DNA from: Thalassospira mesophila
GTDB lineage: Bacteria; Pseudomonadota; Alphaproteobacteria; Rhodospirillales; Thalassospiraceae
NCBI RefSeq assembly: GCF_002115755.1
Contig: NZ_JFKA01000001.1
Location: 744,001-808,000, forward strand
Reading direction: 5' to 3'
Length of the DNA stretch: 64,000 nt
The notes beneath the pieces are model-generated. The model ran no database searches. It had not been told where the DNA came from and was given only the letters and a program-made list of their open reading frames with translations. A program made the position numbers and the translations under genes. The first letter of the stretch is position 1. Every line of letters starts with the position of its first letter. Below are positions 27,152 through 36,253 of the stretch, in pieces.

Positions 27152-28111
27152 ATGTCTGAGGCAAATTCAATGGCGGGCAAAACACCGACTGTCCCCATGA
27201 TCGCCTATATGTTGTTAATCGCCTGCGCGCTGATGTGGGGGTCCAACCATGTGGTGGCGCGCGGGGTTAATGCGTCCGTACCGCTGGCGGCCTTGTCGTT
27301 CTGGCGCTGGGTGGTGGCGTTATTGTTGTTGTTACCGGTTTGTATGGGCAAATTGCGCCGCGACTGGCCGCTGATCCTTCAGGGGTGGAAACCGATATTT
27401 TTCATTGGCACTACCGGCACCTTTTTGTTCACCATTGCGATTTATCTGGCGGCTTATAATACCACGGCGGTCAATACCGGCCTTTTGAATGCGACAACGC
27501 CGATCTGGGTGTTGTTGTTTGCCGCGTTATTAACGGCGGATAAACCCCGCATGACCCAGTGGATTGGCGTGCTGATTGCCGGTTTGGGCACGGCGGTAAT
27601 TATTGGCAAGGGCGACATTAACGTTTTTCTGGAAATGAATTTTGTTTCCGGCGATCTGTTCGCGCTGATTTCGGCGATGATCTGGGCGGCCTATTCGATG
27701 CTGTTAAAATACGCGCCGCGCGGCATTCATCCGTTCAGTTTGATTTTTGCCTCCATCGTGGTCGGGCTGGTTTACCTGACGCCGATCTATCTGTGGAGCA
27801 TTCTGGTTAACGGCGACCCGTATTTCACCCGGCTGGACTCGGCATGGCCCGATATGATCAAAATCGCCTATATCGGCGCAGGACCGGCCTTTTTGGGGTA
27901 TTTGTTCTGGAACCGGGGTGTGGGTATGGTCGGTGCTGCCAATGCCGGCGTGTTCCTGTATTTAATGCCCGCCTTTGCCAGTGTGCTGGCGGTTATTTTT
28001 CTGGGTGAAGAACTGCATTTATACCATTTGGGCGGCATCGCTCTGATAGCGGTGGGCATCTGGCGGGCGACCCGGCGCGTGCCCAAACCGGCCCCGGCCC
28101 AAACTGCCTGA
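27152..28111 (+). CDS. EamA/DMT-family transporter
   Basis: 319 residues, ten predicted membrane helices in two EamA repeats. CALMWGSNHVVARGV starts the first, and GPAFLGYLFWNRGVGMVGAANAGV lies in the second. ATG 27152 is preceded by GGGGGAA. It is not closely similar to the EamA protein at 25.6 kb, so the two are not a recent duplication. Substrate unknown. Confidence 0.88.
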   Translation: MSEANSMAGKTPTVPMIAYMLLIACALMWGSNHVVARGVNASVPLAALSFWRWVVALLLLLPVCMGKLRRDWPLILQGWKPIFFIGTTGTFLFTIAIYLAAYNTTAVNTGLLNATTPIWVLLFAALLTADKPRMTQWIGVLIAGLGTAVIIGKGDINVFLEMNFVSGDLFALISAMIWAAYSMLLKYAPRGIHPFSLIFASIVVGLVYLTPIYLWSILVNGDPYFTRLDSAWPDMIKIAYIGAGPAFLGYLFWNRGVGMVGAANAGVFLYLMPAFASVLAVIFLGEELHLYHLGGIALIAVGIWRATRRVPKPAPAQTA

Positions 28112-28145
28112 TTCCCACGTTACCAGAACCATCAAATTCCATGCA

Positions 28146-28176
28146 AAAGGCCGGTCAGAATTTCTGACCGGCCTTT
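28146..28176. terminator. Bidirectional terminator between convergent genes
   Basis: Perfect 13-bp inverted repeat AAAGGCCGGTCAG / CTGACCGGCCTTT with a 5-nt loop, between the EamA gene (plus) and plsC (minus). Confidence 0.85.
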
Positions 28177-28205
28177 ATCGATGATTATGTTCTTCGTACT
28201 TTGCG

Positions 28206-28230
28206 CTGCCGTGCCGTGCCGTGCCGTGCC
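28206..28230. repeat. Short tandem repeat, GTGCC x4 plus one variant
   Basis: CTGCC followed by four exact GTGCC units, just after the 3' end of plsC. Outside coding sequence; a slip-prone tract with no evident function. Confidence 0.7.
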
Positions 28231-28247
28231 ATGCACCGTCCGCCTGT

Positions 28248-29099
28248 TTATGCTGTGGTTTGGGGCCCACTGGCATTTGACGGGGGGGTGTTATTGGCGG
28301 TGGTGGCGGAATTATCGGGTTTGGCCGCATCATCAAGGTCGGTGATGCCCGGTGTGGGCGGCGGCGGCGGCAGGTCAAATTCGACCTGCGCGATTTTTTC
28401 CAGCTCGCGGGTGCGATCATCGATGCGCGATTTTATTTCGCGCATAAAGGTTTTGCGATCCAGCCCCGGTTCCATCGGCGGCAAATATTCCAGCGTCACC
28501 TTGCCGCTATATTTCATAAACTTTGCCCGGCCCCAGAACATGCCGGAATTAAGCGCAACCGGGATCATGGGGACATCGGGGAAAGCCCGGTAAAGGGCAT
28601 AAACACCGGGATGATAGGGGCGGTCTGATCCCGGCGGGGTGCGGGTTCCCTCGGGGAAAATCACCACGCGTGCGCCGCGTTTCAACCCGGAATCAACCCC
28701 CTTGATCATGTCTTTAAGGGCCGATCCACCGGCAGAACGATCCACCGGGATTTGCCCTGAATATTTTAAAAACAGGCCAAAAACCGGAATATCGATCAGT
28801 TCCTTTTTCAGGATATAGGCCGGATCATGCAACAGGGTATGAAAGGTCAGTGTTTCCCACGCGGACTGGTGTTTGGACACCAGAATGCACGGTCCATCGG
28901 GCAGATACTGGCCACCAACAATGCGGGGTTCCAGCTTGACGGTTATTTTCAGGATCCACTGGACCCACATGCACCAGAAACGCCCGGTTTTTTGGGCGAT
29001 TTTGGGGCCGAAAAACAAAAACGGCCACAGCACCAGACATTCAACGGCTGTGCCGCCAAAAAACAGGATGTTGAAAATCAGGGCACGCATTGTGCTCAT
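28248..29099 (-). CDS. plsC: 1-acyl-sn-glycerol-3-phosphate acyltransferase
   Basis: Transfers the second acyl chain to make phosphatidic acid. 283 residues from ATG 29099 (GAAGGA upstream). Hydrophobic N-terminus, then motif I as KHQSAWE, where the usual HX4D is HX4E. Motif II-like IPVDRSA and motif III FPEGTR are normal. The final ~45 residues are a Pro/Asn/Thr-rich tail beginning with a proline run, probably disordered. The Glu variant may still work, since it can act as the same charge-relay acid. Confidence 0.92.
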   Translation of the reverse strand: MSTMRALIFNILFFGGTAVECLVLWPFLFFGPKIAQKTGRFWCMWVQWILKITVKLEPRIVGGQYLPDGPCILVSKHQSAWETLTFHTLLHDPAYILKKELIDIPVFGLFLKYSGQIPVDRSAGGSALKDMIKGVDSGLKRGARVVIFPEGTRTPPGSDRPYHPGVYALYRAFPDVPMIPVALNSGMFWGRAKFMKYSGKVTLEYLPPMEPGLDRKTFMREIKSRIDDRTRELEKIAQVEFDLPPPPPTPGITDLDDAAKPDNSATTANNTPPSNASGPQTTA

Positions 29100-29210
29100 C
29101 TTTACGTCCTTCAAACCAGATTCATTGCGTCTTGGTCTTTTAGGGGGTTTTGCGCGCAATGTGAAATAAATGCTTCACATGCCCAAAATGCGTAAGCATC
29201 CAACCCGCCC

Positions 29211-30005
29211 TTAACCCTGATTGCCCAAAACGGCGTGCGCGGCATCGGGGGTGGTTGCGTGTTGTTGCACCCGGGGGTGGCCTGTTTCGCTATTGATCGG
29301 ATTGGCGGCTGAAAGCTGGTTGTTGTCGGGGTTTTGATCGGGGGCGGCGGGCAAACTTTCGCGCGCGGATGGAAACCATTCCAGCATCTTGTTGCGAAAA
29401 GCCGCAAACAGATATTTGTTATATTCGCTTGAAATTAACGCAGCACTGCCGGGCCAACGCCACCAGTCATCCACTTTGACATTTTCGGGAAATACCGGAT
29501 GGGCAACAATTTCGACATCGGGCATTAAATTGTGAAATTCCAGCAGCGAGCGCGGCATATGGTAATTTGCCGTCACGATGCGCAGGCTGTGATAGCCCTG
29601 TTTGTAAACCCAGGTGGCGGTTTCAATGGCATTGCCACGGGTATTTTCCGCGACATGGCCCAAAACAATGCAACATGCCACCAGATCAGGGTCGGCGTGC
29701 CCGGCGCTTAGCAGCTCGTCCACCTCAACCCCGCGATACACCCCGGAAATAAACAGCTTTTGTGCCAGATGGCGGTTTAACAGGCGGCGGCCTTCGCTCA
29801 GCCGTTCACTGCCACCGGTCAACACAACAATGGCGTCGGTTTTTTGATAGGGGGCGGGAACGTGATCGGGAATTTGCCCGACATACCAGAAAAAGCCGAC
29901 CGTCCAGGTCAACGCCAGCATAATCACGGTGGAAATCAGGAATCGCACACGGTGTGACCGCCGACGGTTCTGGACCGAGCGGGGCACAGTTCGGGTTCTC
30001 TTCAT
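29211..30005 (-). CDS. YdcF-family membrane protein (DUF218)
   Basis: 264 residues. A basic N-terminus and one membrane helix (about 22-45) anchor a DUF218 domain: DAIVVLTGGSERLSEG, then ENTRGNAIETATW and TANYHMPRSLLEF. Relatives include SanA and ElyC, linked to envelope integrity at the undecaprenyl-phosphate level. The C-terminal ~45 residues are low-complexity Asn/Gln/Pro/Ala. It lies between ftsX and plsC on the same strand. Biochemical function unknown. Confidence 0.85.
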   Translation of the reverse strand: MKRTRTVPRSVQNRRRSHRVRFLISTVIMLALTWTVGFFWYVGQIPDHVPAPYQKTDAIVVLTGGSERLSEGRRLLNRHLAQKLFISGVYRGVEVDELLSAGHADPDLVACCIVLGHVAENTRGNAIETATWVYKQGYHSLRIVTANYHMPRSLLEFHNLMPDVEIVAHPVFPENVKVDDWWRWPGSAALISSEYNKYLFAAFRNKMLEWFPSARESLPAAPDQNPDNNQLSAANPINSETGHPRVQQHATTPDAAHAVLGNQG

Positions 30006-30170
30006 TCCGGGATGCCTTTGGTGGCGCCGGGACGCAGCCGCATCGTGGGTCTCCCATTATATCGCATGGAATGCATCAATCGTGATCAGGCGTTATTGCT
30101 CACTTTACGCACATTCGGGGTGGGGTTGTCTAGCCGTGCAAAGTGCAAGGGTGCGCGAAGTGTATGGGAT

Positions 30171-30197
30171 AAAACAACATAAAATCAATGTTGTGGT
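30171..30197 (-). terminator. Possible weak terminator after ftsX
   Basis: ACAACAT / ATGTTGT (30174-30180 / 30188-30194), 7-nt loop, followed on the minus strand by TTT. AT-rich stem, so weak. Confidence 0.35.
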
Positions 30198-31099
30198 TAT
30201 AGCATCCTGCGCAACACCTGTAGCACGGTGCGCTTTGCCGTGAGCCATGCCACGGCTGATATGGTCACAGGCACAAACAGAACCAGCACAAAAAACAGCG
30301 GTAAATGAAGCGCTGTCGGAATTTGCCAACCCGCGCGCAGCCCCAGATAACCGATTAAAATCGAAACCGGCAGGGCAATGCCAATGCCAATCAGGCTGCC
30401 CAAAAATGCCAGCCGCATGGTGTGGCGGGCAAACTGGCTGGCAATATAACTGTCGGGTGCGCCAATAAGATGCAGCAATTCTATGATCGATTTATGGATC
30501 GAAAGCCCCGACCGTGTGGCAAAGAAAACCGACAATGTGGTGGCGGCAAACAAAACCCCGATTAACGCCAACAGCGCCATTTCGACCGATACCGCCACAT
30601 CGCTGATCCGTTCGAGCCAGATGCGATGGTCATCCAGCACGGCTTCGGGCGCGGTTTTTGAAACTGTTGCTTCGAGCACGTTATAATCAAACCCGGTTGA
30701 GGGCGTAATTTCGATGATGCGCGGGATGGGAAGGTCGCTGATCATTTCATTGGGGCCCAGCCACGGTTCAAGCAGCTCGACCATTTTATCGGGGCTCAGC
30801 TCGGCAATGCGGGCAACACCGGGCTGGCCCGATACGGCGGCAATAATGGTTTGCACCCGGTCTTCAAGGGCGGCATCGCGTTCTTCGGGTTCAAGCTGTG
30901 AAAAACCGGTGGGCGGCACCTGAATGGTCAGGCTGCCGTCAATCTGGGTGGCCCAGCGACCAACGGTGTCGTGCAAAACAGCAAGGCCGACAATGGAAAA
31001 TGTCAGCAACGCCACCATCAGGGCAACCATGCTGGGCAGGAACCGGCTTGACGAATCGTTTTCAAGCGGCAAATGCGAGGGACGGGAACGGAATGCCAT
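30197..31099 (-). CDS. ftsX: FtsX, cell-division ABC-type membrane subunit
   Basis: Membrane partner of FtsE at the division septum, controlling cell-wall hydrolases through its extracellular loop. 300 residues. Four membrane helices: one near 24-47, then a periplasmic domain of ~120 residues, and three in the last 140. LHLIGAPDSYIASQFARHTMRLAFLGSLIG is family-typical. Starts 44 nt after ftsE. The N-terminal stretch is Ser/Arg-rich. Confidence 0.92.
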   Translation of the reverse strand: MAFRSRPSHLPLENDSSSRFLPSMVALMVALLTFSIVGLAVLHDTVGRWATQIDGSLTIQVPPTGFSQLEPEERDAALEDRVQTIIAAVSGQPGVARIAELSPDKMVELLEPWLGPNEMISDLPIPRIIEITPSTGFDYNVLEATVSKTAPEAVLDDHRIWLERISDVAVSVEMALLALIGVLFAATTLSVFFATRSGLSIHKSIIELLHLIGAPDSYIASQFARHTMRLAFLGSLIGIGIALPVSILIGYLGLRAGWQIPTALHLPLFFVLVLFVPVTISAVAWLTAKRTVLQVLRRML

Positions 31100-31143
31100 A
31101 ATGCCTGGGTATTTCCTGCTTTTATCTGTCGTTATGCTGGTCG

Positions 31144-31827
31144 TTATGCCTGGGGCCGGTGGTCAAGGTCGTGAATGGTACCCCCTTCAAGCAGCCAGTG
31201 CTTGTGCCCGAACCGGCGGATCAGGTGGCGGTTATGGGTGGCAATCAACACTGTGGTGCCCAGTTTGTTTAATTCCTCGAACAGGTACAAAAGCCGCATC
31301 GCAATACGGTCATCCACATTGCCGGTCGGTTCATCGGCCAGTAACAATGCCGGGCGGCTGATGACGGCGCGCGCAATGGCCACGCGTTGCTGTTGCCCGC
31401 CCGAAAGCCGCGATGGAATGGCGTTGATCTGATCGCCAAGCCCGACCCATTCCAGCAATTCGGTCACGTTTTTGCGAATTTGCAAATCTTCTACGCCCGC
31501 AACGCGCAAGGGCAAGGCCACGTTTTCAAAGGTCGATAAGTGGTTGATCAGGCGAAAATCCTGAAACACCACACCGATTTTGCGGCGGATGGCGGGCAGT
31601 TCATCACGCGGGATGCGAATATTGTCGCGCCCGAAAATGCTGATTTCACCGCGCGTTTGCCGCAATGCCAGATAGAGCAGACGCATCAGGGTGGATTTCC
31701 CTGCCCCCGATGCCCCGGTTAAAAAATGAAAACTGCCGCGTGTCAGGGAAAAGTTCAGTTCACGCAGAATTTCCGGTCCGGATTCATAGCGGACCCCGAC
31801 ATTGCGAAAACTGACGACATCGTTCAC
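31144..31827 (-). CDS. ftsE: FtsE, cell-division ATP-binding protein
   Basis: ATPase of the FtsEX complex. 227 residues. Walker A is GASGAGKST, the Q-loop FQDFRLI, the signature LSGGQQQR and Walker B LLLADEPTGNVD, with the His switch in IATHNRH. Translation starts at GTG 31827, placed 6 nt after AGGAGG. ftsX follows on the same strand; the zinc-ribbon gene is divergent. Confidence 0.95.
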   Translation of the reverse strand: MNDVVSFRNVGVRYESGPEILRELNFSLTRGSFHFLTGASGAGKSTLMRLLYLALRQTRGEISIFGRDNIRIPRDELPAIRRKIGVVFQDFRLINHLSTFENVALPLRVAGVEDLQIRKNVTELLEWVGLGDQINAIPSRLSGGQQQRVAIARAVISRPALLLADEPTGNVDDRIAMRLLYLFEELNKLGTTVLIATHNRHLIRRFGHKHWLLEGGTIHDLDHRPQA

Positions 31828-32217
31828 CTGCGTCCTCCTGACTGCGTGTTTGTGGTCTGTGGTACCATGTTCGTAAACGACACCACAGACCGGCTTATAC
31901 CCGAAAATGCCTTAAAAATGCGTGGATATGCAAACGCGACCGGCAAGCAGTTGGTCACGGCGTTGTTTTAATTTAAAAAAATATCGTTCACGGGCCTGTT
32001 TTAACGCCGCTGTATGTGATCTGGAACGCAGTTTCTGGCCCGCCTTTGCCAAGCTTCTGTTATCTTTGCTTAACAGTCTGTTAAATCGGCGCTATTTACA
32101 TATAGTATGAAGCGGCGAAAAGCGGGGGGTGTCCGTTAACCGTTTTTCCTGTATTCACAAGGTTCCTGTTCTCAGGTTCGGAATTCCAGCTGCTGACAGC
32201 TTTATGCCAGGTTTGCA
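31828..32217. promoter_or_regulatory. 390-bp divergent promoter region with a CtrA-type box
   Basis: Between ftsE (minus) and the zinc-ribbon gene (plus). TTAACAGTCTGTTAA at 32070-32084 is both a perfect 7-bp dyad and an exact TTAA-N7-TTAA, the CtrA consensus of alphaproteobacteria. A TATAGT hexamer at 32101-32106 sits 17 bp after the hexamer at 32078-32083, so the box overlaps the -35 position, as in CtrA-activated promoters. The first 200 bp show no further recognisable site. Confidence 0.5.
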
Positions 32218-33045
32218 ATGATCATAACTTGCCCAGAATGTTCTAAAAAATACTCTGTAAAGGCCGAGTCAATCGGACCGAAAGGCAGAACTGTACGCTG
32301 CAAAAGTTGCGGCAACAGCTGGCATCAGGACCCTCCGGGGGCAAAACCTGCTGCACCGGCCGCGCCGCCGCCCGTGGCACCATCGGCGGGCGAGGATGTC
32401 TCGCCCTCGTTTGACCATGTGGCTACCAGTTTTGCCGCCAGTCAGGTTGACGGCGATGTTGATGCCGGTTTTGAAGGGGCCGATCGTATTCCCGATCCGC
32501 CGCCCTTCCCGCGTCAGCTTGTCCGCAAGGACGAGCCCGGTCCGAAATCGAAAAAAGGCATCGTCGGCTGGATTTTCTTTTTGCTGATTATCGGCGGGAT
32601 TGGTGCCGGGGCCTATTATGCCAAGGACACGCTGATTAATGCGTGGCCACCTATTGCCAAGGTTTATGACATGGTCGGGCTTGATGTGCCCCATGTTGGC
32701 GAAGGCCTTGATATCAAGGAAATGCCACCGACCCGTGAAGAAGAAGACGGGGTGGATGTTTTGGTGGTGCGGGCCGAAATCGTCAATATCAGCAAAATAG
32801 ACCGGCCCTTGCCCTATTTGCTGATTGAATTGCTTGATCCGCTGGACCGGGTGGTTCAACGCAAAAAAATGGCGCTGATCTTTGACCAGCAAGCGGCACA
32901 AACCGATGCCGGAATGCCGATTGCGGAACAGATTTTGCCAGTTGGCAAAACCCTGAATGTCGAAACCAAAATTCGCAAGCCCAACCCCACGGCCACGCGC
33001 CTGCAGGTAACCTTCCTTGACCCGCGCGAGGCCCTTGAACCCTAG
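32218..33045 (+). CDS. MJ0042-type zinc-ribbon membrane protein
   Basis: 275 residues. N-terminal zinc ribbon with Cys5-x2-Cys8 and Cys28-x2-Cys31 (MIITCPECSKKY ... RCKSCGNSW), the MJ0042 domain. A Pro/Ala-rich linker, a membrane helix near 107-127 and an extracytoplasmic C-terminal domain of ~145 residues (DUF3426-like: EIVNISKIDRPLPYLLIEL) follow. Many alphaproteobacteria have this gene next to ftsE; role unknown. A candidate CtrA-dependent promoter precedes it. Confidence 0.85.
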   Translation: MIITCPECSKKYSVKAESIGPKGRTVRCKSCGNSWHQDPPGAKPAAPAAPPPVAPSAGEDVSPSFDHVATSFAASQVDGDVDAGFEGADRIPDPPPFPRQLVRKDEPGPKSKKGIVGWIFFLLIIGGIGAGAYYAKDTLINAWPPIAKVYDMVGLDVPHVGEGLDIKEMPPTREEEDGVDVLVVRAEIVNISKIDRPLPYLLIELLDPLDRVVQRKKMALIFDQQAAQTDAGMPIAEQILPVGKTLNVETKIRKPNPTATRLQVTFLDPREALEP

Positions 33046-33079
33046 GATCAGGGTTGGCAGCGCCGGATTATAATTTCAA

Positions 33080-33113
33080 GCGGGCGGTACCCAACGGTGC
33101 CGCCCGCTTTTTT
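33080..33113 (+). terminator. Intrinsic terminator of the zinc-ribbon gene
   Basis: 12-bp stem GCGGGCGGTACC / GGTGCCGCCCGC (one G-T), 4-nt loop, then six T. Confidence 0.9.
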
Positions 33114-33410
33114 GCAAGGTAGCGGCTGTTTGCGTGGCAGGTATCGAGGATGGAACCTGTCGCAGAAACCCCCTTGCCGGGCACGAGGTCAGCCGCGCAG
33201 TACAGTTACAGTGGTGCCCACCAAGCGCCGATGCGTGGGCCGCATGGAAAACAGGTATGGCGGCGACGGCGGCCAGGGAAGGCGCGCCGGGAGGGGGCTG
33301 CTTACTGTGATGGGCATTATTATGCGACAGGTGGGCAGGAGATGACGGCTAAGCCATGACCGGTAAGAGAACACATCGCCAAAGCGGGGAAACCGGCATT
33401 GAGGACCGGA
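33114..33410. other. GC-rich intergenic stretch, nothing recognised
   Basis: Between the terminator at 33.1 kb and the 3' end of the DUF4175 gene. ORFs in it are Arg/Gly-rich and lack credible starts. I checked by eye for RNase P, SRP and tRNA motifs and saw none. Confidence 0.5.
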
Positions 33411-36083
33411 TCAAAACCGTTTTAGCAGCCGGTCGATATAATCATGTTCGATGGCCGGTCGCTCCGGTTCGCTGGAGCGGCGGCGCAATTCCTGCAAAAT
33501 CCGCCATGTCTGGTTCAGGGTGTCGGCATCGGGAATGCTGGTGCCATTTTCGCCGTCCACCGGGCGTCCCAGCGGGTCGCGCTGTCCGGGCTGGCCCAGT
33601 TCATCAAGCATCGGCATCATTTTGCTGAGCCCTTCAAGCGCCTGACCAAGCGCACCAATCCCCTCGCGCAGGCTTTGCAGGGCTTTTTGCTGTTCTTGCA
33701 GGCCCTCGTGCTGGCGCCCATGGGTTAAGGCCTCGGCGGCCCGTTTCATGGCATCAACCGTGCTTTGCAGGCCACTGCTTTGGCCAAACCGTTCAAATCC
33801 CGGGTCGCGGGTTAAAGAATTGGCATCGTCGGACAATTGTTGCTGGGCCTGAGCGCGGTCGCGGCTGTTGGGGCCGTCATTGCTGCGGCTATCGCCCTGG
33901 TCCATCAATTCCTGCTGGCGACGCGCAAGGTCGCGCATGCCATCGAGCATCTGGCGCAGCGGGCCGGTAATTTCCTGCCCCTTGCCATCGGTGCTGACCT
34001 GCATGTTTTCCACCAGCTGGCGCAACTGATCGATCAGGTTGCGGGCTTCGTTGCGCGCACCAGAGCGCATCAAGGCCCCGATCTGGTCGATAACACGCGA
34101 CAAATCCTGTTGTTCAATCAGTTTGCCTTGCGCGCGATGGCCGGGATGGTCGGGCGTGTCTTTTTGCGCCAGTGCCGACATATATTCGTTTAGCGCCTGA
34201 CGATACCGTTCGATCAGGTCGGAAATTTCCTGTTCGCTGATGTCGGGGTTCGACAGGGCATCAAGCAGTTTTTCTTCGGCCTCGATCAGGTTGCGTTCGG
34301 CCAAACCGTAATGGCCGCGCTCGATTTCCTCGGCGATGTGCCACAAAAGATCGCCAACATTGTGGTGATAGGCGATGTCGTCCAGATGGGCTGATAATCG
34401 TGCCGTTGCCACCGACAGGGCCAAAAACACGCCAATATCGCCGCCATAGGCCTGGGGCGAGTTTAAAACCGGATACAAATTATCGCGCAATTCGCGGGCG
34501 CGGTCGGGATAGCGCAGCAAAAACTTGCGAATATCAATCAGCTTGCGGGCCACCGGATGGGTAAATTCCCGTTCGGGCAGAACCAGCGACTGTATTTCGC
34601 TTTTGCCGGTCTGGCCGTAATTATCGGTGGCGACCAGTTGCAAATTAACCGGTAACCCCGCCCACGCATGCGCCACCAGATTTAAAAAATAAGGCCCGTG
34701 CAAATCATTGACCGTGGGCGACGCACCGCCAGTGCCGCCAGAGCCATCATTGCTGTTCGCCTCACCCTTGCGCGCCGGGTAGCGGTCGCTGGGCCCGGAA
34801 AGGGGGCTATTATTGGCGGGGGCAGGTGTTTCACCCGGTCCGGCCAGATGAATAACAATATTGTCGGTTTTGCCATAAACCGCCGCGGGCGTGGCTTCCA
34901 GCCGCGGGCTGATCACAAGGTTAAGGCTGCGAATGCCATAATCGTCATTGGCGACGTAATCAAGGCGCACATGGTCGCGCTTGGTGGCGGTGGGCGGGGC
35001 GGTAAAAGCCAAAGCCGGTGGCATATCGGCAATAATGTCGACCTGCAGGGTTAACCGGCTTGATCCCCACACGGTCATGTTCCATTCGCCGGGCTGGTCG
35101 AGCAGGGTTGACAGCGCATAGGTGTTGTTATCGCGCTCGCCAAGCGGGCGTTCGCGGCCATCCGGGGCGATCAGCGCTGGTTTCCAGGTGCTGGTAATGC
35201 TGCCGGCCAAAACCGTTCCGGCGGGCACGCGCAAACGAACGGGGTGGGCATCGCCGGTTGGCGTGTTCACATGTCGATCAGGGTTTGTTAGCGGTGCTGC
35301 GCTGCCATCATCTTGCGGGTTCAGGGTTAATCCAGCGTCATTCCCGCCCGAAAGGGCCGCCATGGGCGGGGTATTGTTCCATGTGGCGGGGCTGCGGGCG
35401 ATTGTGCGACCATTGTGTTCATTGGCCGTGAAATAGGAAATGGTCCAGTCGCGCTCCGGGTTGATCACGCGGGGGATTTTGCCGGTATAGGCGGGCGGCG
35501 TAACCCACAAACTGGTCGCAAAGGCCGCCCCGCCCAACCGGTTGATCGGGTCAAGGGCGGTGGCAAGGCGGTCGCCATATTTGCCATAAGACGCCAGAAT
35601 ACCGATAAACAGCAGCAATAAGGGAATGATCGTTAAGCCGAACGGGTCATATTTCGCCAGCACGGGCCCGGGGCGTGGCAGGTGCAAATCGCCAATTTGC
35701 GTGTCGTTGATGTCAAGCTGGCGGTGCCATAAAAATGCTGTCAGGGCATCGTCGGTCGGGGCGATATCGTCGGTCCGGCTTTGAAGCGGGGTGTGATGCA
35801 GGCTGTTTTCGGCCTCCATCCGCGCCATGACTTGGCGCCGGGTTGGCGATTTTAACGCCCGGCAGGCAAAAAAGCCGCAAACCCCAAGGCCGATACAGGC
35901 CAGGGCAAGAATGCCAATATGGATCACAGGCGGTAGTTGACCAAGAATACCGGTCAGGGCAAGGCCAAGGGTGGTGGCAATAATCGACACTACGGGTATC
36001 AGGCGTGGCCATACCCGTTCCCACATCAAAATCAGACGTGCAATTTTTAACCGACGTTCCAGCCGGGCTGATGTGAGTAACAT
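33411..36083 (-). CDS. DUF4175 (TIGR02302) family large membrane protein
   Basis: 890 residues from ATG 36083; an in-frame TTG at 36134 would add 17. Two N-terminal membrane helices, a third near 150-170, then a periplasmic part that includes beta-rich sections and an Asp/Gly/Ser-rich linker. The C-terminal 250 residues are long Gln/Arg/Leu-rich helices, probably coiled coil, ending in DYIDRLLKRF. The family is widespread in alphaproteobacteria next to lysA; its function is unknown, though an envelope role is plausible from topology. Confidence 0.85.
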   Translation of the reverse strand: MLLTSARLERRLKIARLILMWERVWPRLIPVVSIIATTLGLALTGILGQLPPVIHIGILALACIGLGVCGFFACRALKSPTRRQVMARMEAENSLHHTPLQSRTDDIAPTDDALTAFLWHRQLDINDTQIGDLHLPRPGPVLAKYDPFGLTIIPLLLLFIGILASYGKYGDRLATALDPINRLGGAAFATSLWVTPPAYTGKIPRVINPERDWTISYFTANEHNGRTIARSPATWNNTPPMAALSGGNDAGLTLNPQDDGSAAPLTNPDRHVNTPTGDAHPVRLRVPAGTVLAGSITSTWKPALIAPDGRERPLGERDNNTYALSTLLDQPGEWNMTVWGSSRLTLQVDIIADMPPALAFTAPPTATKRDHVRLDYVANDDYGIRSLNLVISPRLEATPAAVYGKTDNIVIHLAGPGETPAPANNSPLSGPSDRYPARKGEANSNDGSGGTGGASPTVNDLHGPYFLNLVAHAWAGLPVNLQLVATDNYGQTGKSEIQSLVLPEREFTHPVARKLIDIRKFLLRYPDRARELRDNLYPVLNSPQAYGGDIGVFLALSVATARLSAHLDDIAYHHNVGDLLWHIAEEIERGHYGLAERNLIEAEEKLLDALSNPDISEQEISDLIERYRQALNEYMSALAQKDTPDHPGHRAQGKLIEQQDLSRVIDQIGALMRSGARNEARNLIDQLRQLVENMQVSTDGKGQEITGPLRQMLDGMRDLARRQQELMDQGDSRSNDGPNSRDRAQAQQQLSDDANSLTRDPGFERFGQSSGLQSTVDAMKRAAEALTHGRQHEGLQEQQKALQSLREGIGALGQALEGLSKMMPMLDELGQPGQRDPLGRPVDGENGTSIPDADTLNQTWRILQELRRRSSEPERPAIEHDYIDRLLKRF

Positions 36084-36170
36084 ATTCACGCAAGCGGCCC
36101 TGTGGTGGATACTAGGCCCAGTTTGGGCGCGCAATATTTAAGGTCAAGCAAAGACCGCGTGATCGGATGC

Positions 36171-36200
36171 AAAAAAGGGCCGCGGCACGCGCGACCCTTT
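36171..36200 (-). terminator. Terminator of the argH-lptM-lysA operon
   Basis: On the minus strand AAAGGG/CCCTTT with an inner CGCG/CGCG helix is followed by TTTTTT. Downstream of lysA. Confidence 0.75.
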
Positions 36201-36253
36201 AAACGTTTCAACCGCGAAAAGTGCGGATGACGAGGCATATTCGCGGGACGCAA

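Noticed and set aside
25577..28111. Recent duplication of the two EamA transporters flanking the ChaC-like gene
   Set aside because: The two proteins share the fold but little direct identity by eye, so a recent tandem duplication is not supported.
33114..33410. Possible structural RNA in the GC-rich gap (RNase P, SRP)
   Set aside because: None of the conserved core motifs of these RNAs is present by eye.
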